Of a DNA stretch of 5,260 nucleotides, positions 1-3,874 are shown in pieces. Source of the stretch: DASPTH01 sp046727575 (GTDB taxonomy: Bacteria; Actinomycetota; Acidimicrobiia; IMCC26256; DASPTH01). The DNA lies in the NCBI GenBank assembly GCA_046727575.1, contig JBKPCV010000148.1, forward strand, positions 1 through 5,260, written 5' to 3'. A program made the position numbers and the translations under genes. How positions within the stretch are numbered: position 1 is the stretch's first letter; each line of letters opens with the position of its first letter. The notes beneath the pieces were generated by a model. It was given only the letters and a program-made list of their open reading frames with translations. It ran no database searches and was not told the DNA's origin.

Positions 1-272
1 AGTTTGCCGCGCTTTCCTCCCTCGTCCGTTCCGGTGGGAGCGCGGTCACGACCCGATACGTCGCCGACACCGAGATGCTCTCCGCGCGCGGCGTCACCGG
101 CGTCAATTTCGCATATCAGAGCTCGCCCGAGCTGCTCGGACAGCTCGCGGACGCCGTCGTCGCCGGCCGCATCGTCGTACCACCCATCACGACGATCAAG
201 CTGGACGACGTGCCTCCTGCGATGAGCGGCGGAGGCACTCACCACGGCGGCAAGACCGTCATCACATTGTGA
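1..272 (+). CDS. Medium-chain (zinc-independent type) NADP-dependent alcohol dehydrogenase / quinone oxidoreductase, 3' end only
   Basis: The frame opens at base 3 and runs without a stop to TGA at 270-272, giving about 89 residues. The peptide starts FAALSSLVRSGG and continues SAVTTRYVADTEML; it ends with a short glycine/histidine-rich segment and GKTVITL. This matches the last strands and helices of the medium-chain dehydrogenase/quinone oxidoreductase family: SLVRSGGSAVTT is the end of the Rossmann region (typically SxLVRPGGxxVS), GVTGVNF precedes the returning catalytic-domain segment, and the family closes with 'GK.V..'. The enzymes use NAD(P)H to reduce quinones, enones or carbonyls in the cytosol; the substrate cannot be read from this fragment. 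The N-terminal catalytic domain and most of the cofactor fold lie before the window. It is the last ordinary gene before the accessory block; no terminator hairpin is evident after it. Family assignment is by pattern recognition only. Confidence 0.8.
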   Translation, partial: FAALSSLVRSGGSAVTTRYVADTEMLSARGVTGVNFAYQSSPELLGQLADAVVAGRIVVPPITTIKLDDVPPAMSGGGTHHGGKTVITL

Positions 273-677
273 ATCGCAGTCCGTCGCACTGGTGAGGGCG
301 CCGAACGAGGGCGCACCGAAAGATCCAGAACGCGCAACCACGACCGCCCAGTCCGCACCGAACCGGCGCTCAGTGTCAGATCAGTCGCGCTGAACCGAGA
401 GCACGACCGCGCCAGATCTGCCGCGCTACCGCCAGTGCGACAGAACACAACGACAGAACGACGAGATGATGGCCTTGATTTCCGACGCGAGCGTCGCGGG
501 CGATCACTCAGTCAGGCGCCTTGGGCTCCTAACCGGCCGATCGACACCATCGCACACGCCGCTGCCGCGCGTGCGACAACTCGGCCACGCCTCGCCCTCT
601 CGACTAGCTGCTCGACGTCGAGTTTGCGCACCGCCCGGCCACGACAATCACGGTACGGGTCAACAGAACTCCCGGGC
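273..677. other. Gene-poor stretch at the left edge of the accessory block
   Basis: ORFs here in all frames are short, lack ribosome-binding sites and do not look like known proteins. The stretch contains one copy of the 38-bp direct repeat (384-421) and a 10-bp perfect inverted repeat whose arms (283-292 and 432-441) bracket that copy. No tRNA, terminator or methyltransferase 3' half was recognised on either strand, so the sequence expected on the far side of a clean insertion into the methyltransferase gene is absent. Confidence 0.5.
384..421 (+). repeat. Direct repeat copy 1 (candidate attachment-site arm)
   Basis: Aligned base by base, 384-421 matches 2601-2638 at 34 of 38 positions. The shared core is GTCGCGCYGAACCGAGAGC followed by RCGACCGCGCCA; mismatches are at 391, 403, 415 and 417. 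Read on the minus strand in the frame of the helix-turn-helix gene, this copy would encode AVVLSVQRD and then a stop, versus AVALSVRRDL in copy 2, so copy 1 is not a functional coding segment. Both copies face the same way and enclose the whole accessory block, as attL/attR of an integrated element would. The alternative is a relic of a second, decayed copy of the same gene. Confidence 0.6.
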
Positions 678-707
678 TTGACTATCCGCGTACCCAGAGC
701 GCATAAC
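678..707 (+). promoter_or_regulatory. Possible sigma-70-type promoter reading toward the small plus-strand genes
   Basis: TTGACT at 678-683 resembles a -35 box. CATAAC at 702-707 (18-base spacer) or GCATAA at 701-706 (17-base spacer) is a moderate -10 box, placing a start near 713. Repeats related to CGCGTACCCA lie in the spacer (687-696), just downstream in inverted form (716-725, 9 of 10 matches), and again as GTACCCA at 727-733, as operator half-sites would. The nearest likely plus-strand start codon is about 340 bases away, so any transcript would have a long structured leader. This is motif matching only. Confidence 0.3.
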
Positions 708-752
708 GGGCGCCGTGGGTATGCGAGTACCCAAGGACGACGGTCAGTACTG

Positions 753-836
753 TCCAGGAGGGGGTGACGGAGGTGACATCGGTTGCGTTCCACAGTTGCG
801 ATGTCACCCATGTCAGGCATGTCACCCCCTTCTGGA
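753..836. repeat. Nested inverted repeat made of five 9-bp-phased GTGAC/GTCAC motifs
   Basis: The outer arms 753-768 and 821-836 pair over 16 positions, all Watson-Crick except one G-T. The inner arms GGTGACATCG (772-781) and CGATGTCACC (799-808) pair perfectly around a 17-base loop. Both arms are built from one motif at 9-bp spacing: GGTGAC begins at 763 and 772 on the left, and ATGTCA begins at 801, 810 and 819 on the right. This two-plus-three arrangement of facing tandem sites is typical of a locus bound cooperatively by a protein (origin, partition or transfer site, excisionase arm sites, or repressor cluster) or of a structured leader RNA. Which of these applies cannot be told from sequence. 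Confidence 0.7.
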
Positions 837-841
837 AGGGG
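826..841. repeat. Perfect hairpin CCCCTTC-TG-GAAGGGG
   Basis: Seven paired bases (826-832 with 835-841) enclose a two-base centre. The left arm is also part of the right arm of the larger inverted repeat (753-768 with 821-836), so in RNA the two structures are mutually exclusive. No run of T follows, so it is not a canonical intrinsic terminator. Confidence 0.5.
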
Positions 842-844
842 TAC

Positions 845-901
845 GTGGGTCCGTCCCGACTTCCCTGCCGCCCCCTCCCGGTCGGGCCGGGGCGGACCCA
901 C
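845..901. repeat. GC-rich compound hairpin
   Basis: GTGGGTCCG (845-853) pairs perfectly with CGGACCCAC (893-901), and CCCGAC (855-860) with GTCGGG (881-886). Alternatively CCGCCCC (868-874) pairs with GGGGCGG (889-895), with CCCG/CGGG (877-880, 883-886) inside. The alternatives overlap, so only one can form at a time. No T tract follows. It lies immediately after the 9-bp repeat cluster and could be part of the same locus. Confidence 0.45.
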
Positions 902-1050
902 CACAACAGGGCGGGGGGAACGGGGGACTCTCCGGTGCGAGCGAAAGGGGGAGCGCGAAGTCAACACCGGACGCCCGGCCGGCCGGGTCGCAACACGCAG
1001 TGCCGCCGGGCAGTCCCCCGACCATCCTCGAAGTCGGGAAATGCGAGCAA

Positions 1051-1197
1051 ATGATGCTGCTACTCGGGGTTTTCGTCGCGGTCGTGCTAGGTCTCGCCGT
1101 CATCGGCGCAGGCACGTTGGCGTGTTCCACGAGCGGTACGACCGATGACACCCGGCGACTATCTGGTCGTGTGCGTGGACGGCCACCGGTTCTATGA
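1051..1197 (+). CDS. Small single-helix membrane protein, unknown function
   Basis: The 48-residue ORF begins ATG ATG. Residues 3-25 (LLLGVFVAVVLGLAVIGAG and onward) form one strongly hydrophobic segment, followed by a polar, Arg-rich tail (DDTRRLSGRVRGR). A single N-terminal helix with a short basic tail suggests an inner-membrane peptide. The TLAC sequence near residue 25 is not a proper lipobox because Leu is not at -3. The Shine-Dalgarno is poor (CGGGAA about ten bases upstream). The 3' end overlaps the next ORF by 53 bases in another frame, an arrangement common in compact phage or plasmid cassettes. I do not recognise the family. The hydrophobic run in a GC-rich frame is the main reason to believe it is real. 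Confidence 0.45.
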   Translation: MMLLLGVFVAVVLGLAVIGAGTLACSTSGTTDDTRRLSGRVRGRPPVL

Positions 1198-1309
1198 ACG
1201 GGTCGGGCAAGGTGGCTGGCGGTTTGCTGACTGCCCGATATGCGAGGCGCCACGGCACGGGGTTCTATTGCTCCCGCCGCCGGAGCCCGAACCCGAAGGA
1301 CACGCATGA
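1145..1309 (+). CDS. Small Cys-rich (possible zinc-binding) protein, unknown function
   Basis: ATG at 1145 opens 54 codons, too short for many ORF callers, ending in TGA at 1307-1309. The protein begins MTPGDYLVVCVDGHRFYERV. It has a C-P-I-C pair at residues 30-33, Cys10 and His14 upstream and His38 downstream, and a Pro/Glu-rich tail. The CxxC pair with flanking Cys/His could hold a zinc ion, though a full four-ligand ribbon is not certain. The ATG of the next gene (1306) overlaps the stop as ATGA, which signals translational coupling and supports both ORFs. No strong ribosome-binding site precedes it, so translation may depend on the overlapping membrane-peptide ORF. Function is unknown; the composition resembles small accessory proteins of actinobacterial integrative elements (inference). 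Confidence 0.55.
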   Translation: MTPGDYLVVCVDGHRFYERVGQGGWRFADCPICEAPRHGVLLLPPPEPEPEGHA

Positions 1310-1656
1310 ACGAACGCAGCATCTACCGGGCCTTGAAGTACTGGAACGACTACAAGGCGATCCGCCGTGGCCGCATCAGCCGCGGCCATCGAGCGGCGAC
1401 CGTACCGTGCCGCGCGCGCGCGCGACCGCGCGGACCCGCGGCGACTATTGCGGCGACTGCTCAGACCGGACGGGCGCCCGGCAGCGACGACGGAGGAGCG
1501 CCCTCCACGGGCACGGACGTCGGGTTCGCGCCGCTGCCGATCCCGTCGGCGACGATGTCGTCGACACCCGCTGCCGGCTCGACCGCGACGTCTGAGCCCT
1601 GGACCGTCACTTCCATTTTCTCGGCCCAGTTGGCGTGCGCTACCCACGCGGCCTGA
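1306..1656 (+). CDS. Small basic protein; N-terminus credible, 3' part probably disrupted
   Basis: The start is well supported. GAAGGA at 1295-1300 lies five bases before ATG 1306, and the ATG overlaps the preceding stop (ATGA). The first 26 residues (MNERSIYRALKYWNDYKAIR, then RGRISR) look like a real Arg/Lys/Tyr-rich peptide. Beyond about 1385 the same frame becomes Ala/Pro-rich and runs to 1656 only because all three plus-strand frames are open opposite a minus-strand gene. Skipping one base near 1385 gives a more natural continuation, IERRPYRAARARDRADPRRL then LRRLLRPDG, also Arg-rich. A 14-bp CG tract at 1411-1424 is another slip-prone point. The true end is therefore unknown; 1306-1460 is the part I would trust most. 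Overlap with the convergent gene 1461-1709 argues that the listed end is an artefact. Function is unknown. Confidence 0.4.
   Translation: MNERSIYRALKYWNDYKAIRRGRISRGHRAATVPCRARARPRGPAATIAATAQTGRAPGSDDGGAPSTGTDVGFAPLPIPSATMSSTPAAGSTATSEPWTVTSIFSAQLACATHAA
1411..1424. repeat. Alternating (CG)7 tract
   Basis: Seven uninterrupted CG dinucleotides lie inside the basic-protein ORF. Such tracts are prone to two-base slippage and can adopt left-handed DNA; a slip here would change the frame of that ORF. Confidence 0.8.
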
Positions 1657-1709
1657 CCGGCGGCCTGGGCCGCCTGGACTTGGGCTTCTTCTTCGCGTCC
1701 AGGCGTCAT
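1461..1709 (-). CDS. Accessory protein of unknown function (82 aa)
   Basis: The ORF starts at ATG 1709 (MTPGREEEAQVQAAQAAGQA) and stops at 1461. GGAGG (minus strand of 1717-1721) lies seven bases upstream, an excellent Shine-Dalgarno, and the ATG overlaps the stop of the upstream gene as ATGA. That start is far better than the longer open frame extending to 2141. Residues 1-30 are Ala/Gln-rich and probably helical (AAWVAHANWAEKMEVTVQGS follows). The C-terminal half is acidic and then Gly/Pro/Ser-rich, so likely disordered. There is no signal peptide or membrane segment. It is the last gene of the three-gene minus-strand accessory chain and converges on the small plus-strand genes. Family not recognised. 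Confidence 0.6.
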   Translation of the reverse strand: MTPGREEEAQVQAAQAAGQAAWVAHANWAEKMEVTVQGSDVAVEPAAGVDDIVADGIGSGANPTSVPVEGAPPSSLPGARPV

Positions 1710-2316
1710 CGGTAATCCTCCGTGTAGCGCGTGATCTCCATGTACGGGTCGGGATACGAGTCGACATCCCCGCGCGTCGCGTTCACCTCGCAGGACAGGC
1801 AAGTGCACCTGCCCGCGGTGCTCCGCTGGATCGTCCGCGAGCGCGGTCGCGCAAAGAACGCGCGGATCTTGGAGCGCACACTCGAACGTGCCGCCGACGC
1901 CGGAGGTGGGCCGCGCTGGCCGCCTCCGGCGTCGACGCCCCCACCGGCTCGGCGAAGGAGGGACCGAGCTCGTGGAGTAAACCTGCCTCGACCAGCATCC
2001 TGCGCTCTTCGCGCTCGGCGGCGCGGTCCTGCGCGTCGAACGCCTCGTTGATGCGTTCCTGCACCGTCGCCCAGTGCTTCCACGGATTCTGTGGGTCGAA
2101 CGGTTCGCCCGCGGCCCACGCCCGCCGCATCGCCTCGGCAATCATCGCGTCTTGGCGTTGCTCGATCCGCTCGGCGCGCTCCTCGGCGCGGCGTCGCTCC
2201 TCAGCAGCGATCGCCGCCTCCTGGCGTGCGGTCTGCATACGCCACGCTCGCGGCAGCCGGACATCCTCAGCGTCATATAGCGCTGCCCACGGCCCCGTGA
2301 TCTTCTCGTCGGTCAA
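1706..2316 (-). CDS. Coiled-coil accessory protein with a -1 frame change (about 203 aa if joined)
   Basis: Frame 1 starts at TTG 2316 (MTDEKITGPWAALYDAEDVR). The start overlaps the upstream stop as TTGA, with AAGGAG eleven bases and GAGG four bases upstream. Residues 28-66 and 84-110 are Glu/Arg/Ala heptad-like helices, probably coiled coil. After residue 126 this frame turns into Arg-rich nonsense, stopping at 1783. The frame one base back continues sensibly with SSVRSKIRAFFARPRSRTIQ, a CxCxxC motif (CTCLSC) and DVDSYPDPYMEITRYTEDYR. It ends in a TGA that overlaps the next ATG, so this is clearly the true C-terminus. The frame change lies around GGGGG (1938-1942) just before a 12-bp hairpin (1895-1934). 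It could be a one-base deletion, a sequencing error or programmed frameshifting. The cysteines might bind a metal. Function is unknown. Confidence 0.6.
1895..1934. repeat. Strong hairpin at the frame change of the coiled-coil gene
   Basis: CGACGCCGGAGG (1895-1906) and CCTCCGGCGTCG (1923-1934) are perfect 12-bp arms. The 16-base loop can itself pair GGCC with GGCC. On the minus-strand mRNA it begins three bases after a run of five G. It lies within coding sequence. Confidence 0.75.
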
Positions 2317-2642
2317 CTCACCTCACTCTCCTTCACGAACCTTCCGAGCTCGCTGCGACGAATGCGGGGCGATGCGCCGAGCCGCAAGGCCAGGAGCTTC
2401 CCCTCAGCGCACCAGCTCCGCACCGTGCGCGCGCTCACCCCAAGGTGTGCCGCCGCGTCCGCGTACGTCATGAGCGCATCGTGCCCGAAGTGGGCAACGC
2501 CGTTGCCCACTTGGCCGGTCCTGGCCACAACTTCGGCGAGGTCGGCTGCGAGCCGCTCGACACGTTCGCGATCGTCGGGACGCAAGCCGTCGAGACTCAG
2601 GTCGCGCCGAACCGAGAGCGCGACCGCGCCATAGCTGCTGAT
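2313..2642 (-). CDS. Excisionase/MerR-like helix-turn-helix DNA-binding protein, 5' end at an element junction
   Basis: The last 52 residues, MTYADAAAHLGVSARTVRSW then CAEGKLLALRLGASPRIRRS and ELGRFVKES, are a classic short excisionase-family winged-helix domain: 'T..eAA..LGVS.rTVr.W...GkL.A.Rlg...rI...eL..Fv'. Such proteins bind DNA as recombination directionality factors or small regulators. The preceding 57 residues contain SVRRDLSLDGLRP and RERVERLAADLAEVVA, a probable helical N-terminal domain. No ATG or good ribosome-binding site precedes that domain; the frame simply continues into methyltransferase sequence at about 2643, so the original 5' end seems lost or replaced. The only in-frame ATG (2471) would give just the helix-turn-helix domain, and a perfect 25-bp palindrome lies immediately upstream of it. 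The stop overlaps the next gene's TTG start. Confidence 0.65.
   Translation of the reverse strand: MSSYGAVALSVRRDLSLDGLRPDDRERVERLAADLAEVVARTGQVGNGVAHFGHDALMTYADAAAHLGVSARTVRSWCAEGKLLALRLGASPRIRRSELGRFVKESEVS
2488..2512. promoter_or_regulatory. Perfect 25-bp palindrome, candidate operator
   Basis: AAGTGGGCAACG and CGTTGCCCACTT flank a single central C at 2500. All 12 positions pair. It lies within the helix-turn-helix gene, in the linker coding QVGNGVAHF, and 16 bases upstream of that gene's only internal ATG. A 12-bp perfect arm with a one-base centre is rare by chance in 5 kb. A binding site for a dimeric regulator, possibly the product itself, is an inference. Confidence 0.45.
2601..2638 (+). 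repeat. Direct repeat copy 2 (candidate attachment-site arm)
   Basis: This is the partner of 384-421 (34 of 38 identical, same orientation). Its right end falls within a few bases of where methyltransferase-like sequence stops, which is what an element boundary predicts. It also encodes residues 2-14 of the helix-turn-helix frame listed here. Confidence 0.6.
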
Positions 2643-2958
2643 CGTCCACGTCGTCGACGCGTGGTCGATGCTGTCATCGTCGAGTGGGAGCTCCTCGCCG
2701 TGCAGCGCGTACTCGACCGGAACCGGAGCGGCCGCGACCCGCTGCGCCGCCAGCTTGCGCCCGACCGTGTCGGGATCGACCGCCCGCACCGTGCACAGCG
2801 GCCGGGTACGGCGGGACGTTGCGACCCGAACCGAAACCGACTTCGAGTACCTCGCCCTCCAGGTGCGCGGTGACGCGTGCGTGCAGTCGCGTGCACGCAC
2901 GGGTCCCGAGCGCGAAATCCACGAAGCAGGGAAGTACCTGCTCACCATAGAAACCCAT
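2643..2958 (-). pseudogene. Class I SAM-dependent methyltransferase, truncated 5' half with a frameshift
   Basis: ATG 2958 opens MGFYGEQVLPCFVDFALGTR. Residues 36-51 (LEVGFGSGRNVPPYP) are motif I, the glycine-rich SAM-binding loop of UbiE/Methyltransf_11-type enzymes. After AAV (residue 55) the frame is wrong by one extra base near 2793. The +1 frame then gives TVRAVDPDTVGRKLAAQRVA with the motif II acidic residue (AVDPD), and EELPLDDDSID...TTWT, the usual post-motif region (family form 'STWTLCTI'). At about 2643 the similarity stops and helix-turn-helix gene sequence begins, so roughly the C-terminal half of a ~200-residue enzyme is missing. With both a frameshift and a truncation it should be non-functional. 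The substrate is unknown. It lies downstream of the exporter operon in the same orientation. Confidence 0.75.
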
Positions 2959-2985
2959 CCGGGGTTGCGCCTGCCGTCGCCTTCC

Positions 2986-3090
2986 TCAGCTCAGGACTTC
3001 GCGGAGCCCAAGGCGGTCCTCGTCGATCAGGTCGTTCTCTTCGCCCGCTCCCGCAACGGCATTTCCACCGTAACCACGTTCAGTCCTCAC
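2986..3090 (-). CDS. Possible 34-aa acidic peptide after the permease
   Basis: A GTG at 3090-3088 overlaps the permease stop (GTGA) and opens 34 codons reading MRTERGYGGNAVAGAGEEND then LIDEDRLGLREVLS. The overlap would couple its translation to the permease, and the peptide is acidic and Gly-rich. Without it the gap to the methyltransferase would be 128 bases with no clear function. There is no Shine-Dalgarno of its own and no recognised family, so it may be chance. Confidence 0.25.
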   Translation of the reverse strand: MRTERGYGGNAVAGAGEENDLIDEDRLGLREVLS

Positions 3091-3874
3091 CGGCGTTGGT
3101 AGGCGCGCACGGCGAGCGGCACGAATACGACGAGCATCGCTGCGATCCAGAGAAACGAGTGGAGGACGGCGGAACCCGCGGGGTCGCCAAGCATGAGGGC
3201 GCGGGTCGCGTCGGCCACGCTTGTCACAGGGTTGATGTCGGCAAACCACCGCAGCACCGTGGGCATCGAATCGACGGGGACGAGCACCGAGCTCGCGAAG
3301 GTCAACGGGATAACCCAGATGAAGCCGGCGTCGTGGACGGCTTCGACATTCTTGAACGTGAGGCCGACGAATGCCGCGACCCAGGAGAACGCGTACCCGA
3401 ACGCCACGGCGATGGCGACCGCGGCAAGGAAGTATGGGATGTTCGTTTCGGGGCGGAACCCGACCACGATTCCGACGCCGATGGCGATGAGCGCAACGAG
3501 CGCGTTCCGAACGGTGTCTGCGAGCGCGCGACCGGAGGGGACGGCCGACCGGCTGATGGAAGGGTACGGAAGCGGTCTGTGATGCCGCGCCCCGTGTCGA
3601 GCGCGAGGCCCACACCCGTTTCGGTTGCCCCGAACGCGATCGCCTGCACGATGAGCCCGGGAACCAGGAAATCGACGTAACTCACGCCCGGGATCACGAT
3701 CGAGCCTCCGATGACGTATCGGAACAGCAACAGGAAAATGAGCGGCGTCATCAGGGAGAACGCGACGAGGCTGGGAACCCGCAGGCTGTACTTGTAGTGC
3801 CGCCAGGCGAGGATGAGCGTGTCCCGAAGAGCGCTGCCCGGCGTTGTACGGGTCTGGGTGGTGGCGGCGGTCAT
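3087..3874 (-). CDS. ABC-2 type exporter permease (DrrB-like), interrupted by a one-base deletion
   Basis: ATG 3874 overlaps the ATPase stop (ATGA), and AAGGAG (minus strand of 3881-3886) lies six bases upstream. The first frame gives residues 1-106 (through GRGITDRFRTLP). Reading one base back at about 3557 then restores ISRSAVPSGRALADTVRNAL and runs to the stop at 3087, for a 262-residue protein, normal for the family. Six membrane segments are visible, among them VAFSLMTPLIFLLLFRYVIG, YVDFLVPGLIVQAIAFGATE, NALVALIAIGVGIVVGF and a final LWIAAMLVVFVPLAV. The segment MPTVLRWFADINPVTSVADA followed by TRALMLG is the conserved C-terminal signature of DrrB-type permeases. It would form the membrane half of an exporter with the adjacent ATPase. 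The expected Pro codon lacks one C (CTTCCATC versus CTTCCCATC), so this is either a recent null mutation or a sequence error. Confidence 0.85.

Noticed and set aside
273..450. A tRNA gene as integration target near the left repeat
   Set aside because: No cloverleaf, T-loop GGTTCRA context or CCA-proximal acceptor stem could be assembled on either strand.
801..827. Three tandem 9-bp ATGTCA repeats as a CRISPR-like array
   Set aside because: The repeats are far too short and have no separate spacers; no cas gene is present.
512..967. A 151-codon minus-strand open frame through the repeat cluster
   Set aside because: It crosses the palindromes and has an Arg/Pro-rich composition, no ribosome-binding site and no recognisable family. 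The C-terminal part (VRKLDVEQLVERARRGRVVA) looks mildly protein-like but is not enough to call a gene.
974..987. CCCGGCCGGCCGGG palindrome
   Set aside because: It is composed only of G and C in a very GC-rich stretch, and no T tract follows. Self-complementarity of this kind is expected by chance.
715..1050. Upstream extension of the membrane-peptide ORF to 715
   Set aside because: The extra residues are translated repeats and GC-rich hairpins (Gly/Pro/Ser-rich), so the hydrophobic segment most likely begins at ATG 1051.
1120..1130. Lipoprotein signal in the membrane peptide
   Set aside because: The sequence before the Cys is TLAC; a lipobox needs a Leu-like residue at -3 and a small residue at -1 with proper spacing, and Leu is at -2.
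1479..1539. CGGCAGCG/CGCTGCCG as a bidirectional terminator between the convergent genes
   Set aside because: The loop is 45 bases, there is no T tract, and the arms are inside the coding region of the 82-residue gene.
1367..2473. A 368-codon plus-strand open frame, the longest in the window
   Set aside because: It is Arg/Ala/Ser-rich, lacks any ribosome-binding site and lies entirely opposite three minus-strand genes with good starts, coupling overlaps and recognisable domains. It is an antisense shadow in GC-rich DNA.
2876..2901. Inverted repeat CGTGCGTGC/GCACGCACG
   Set aside because: It lies within methyltransferase coding sequence whose residues fit the family; low-complexity GTGC units explain the pairing.
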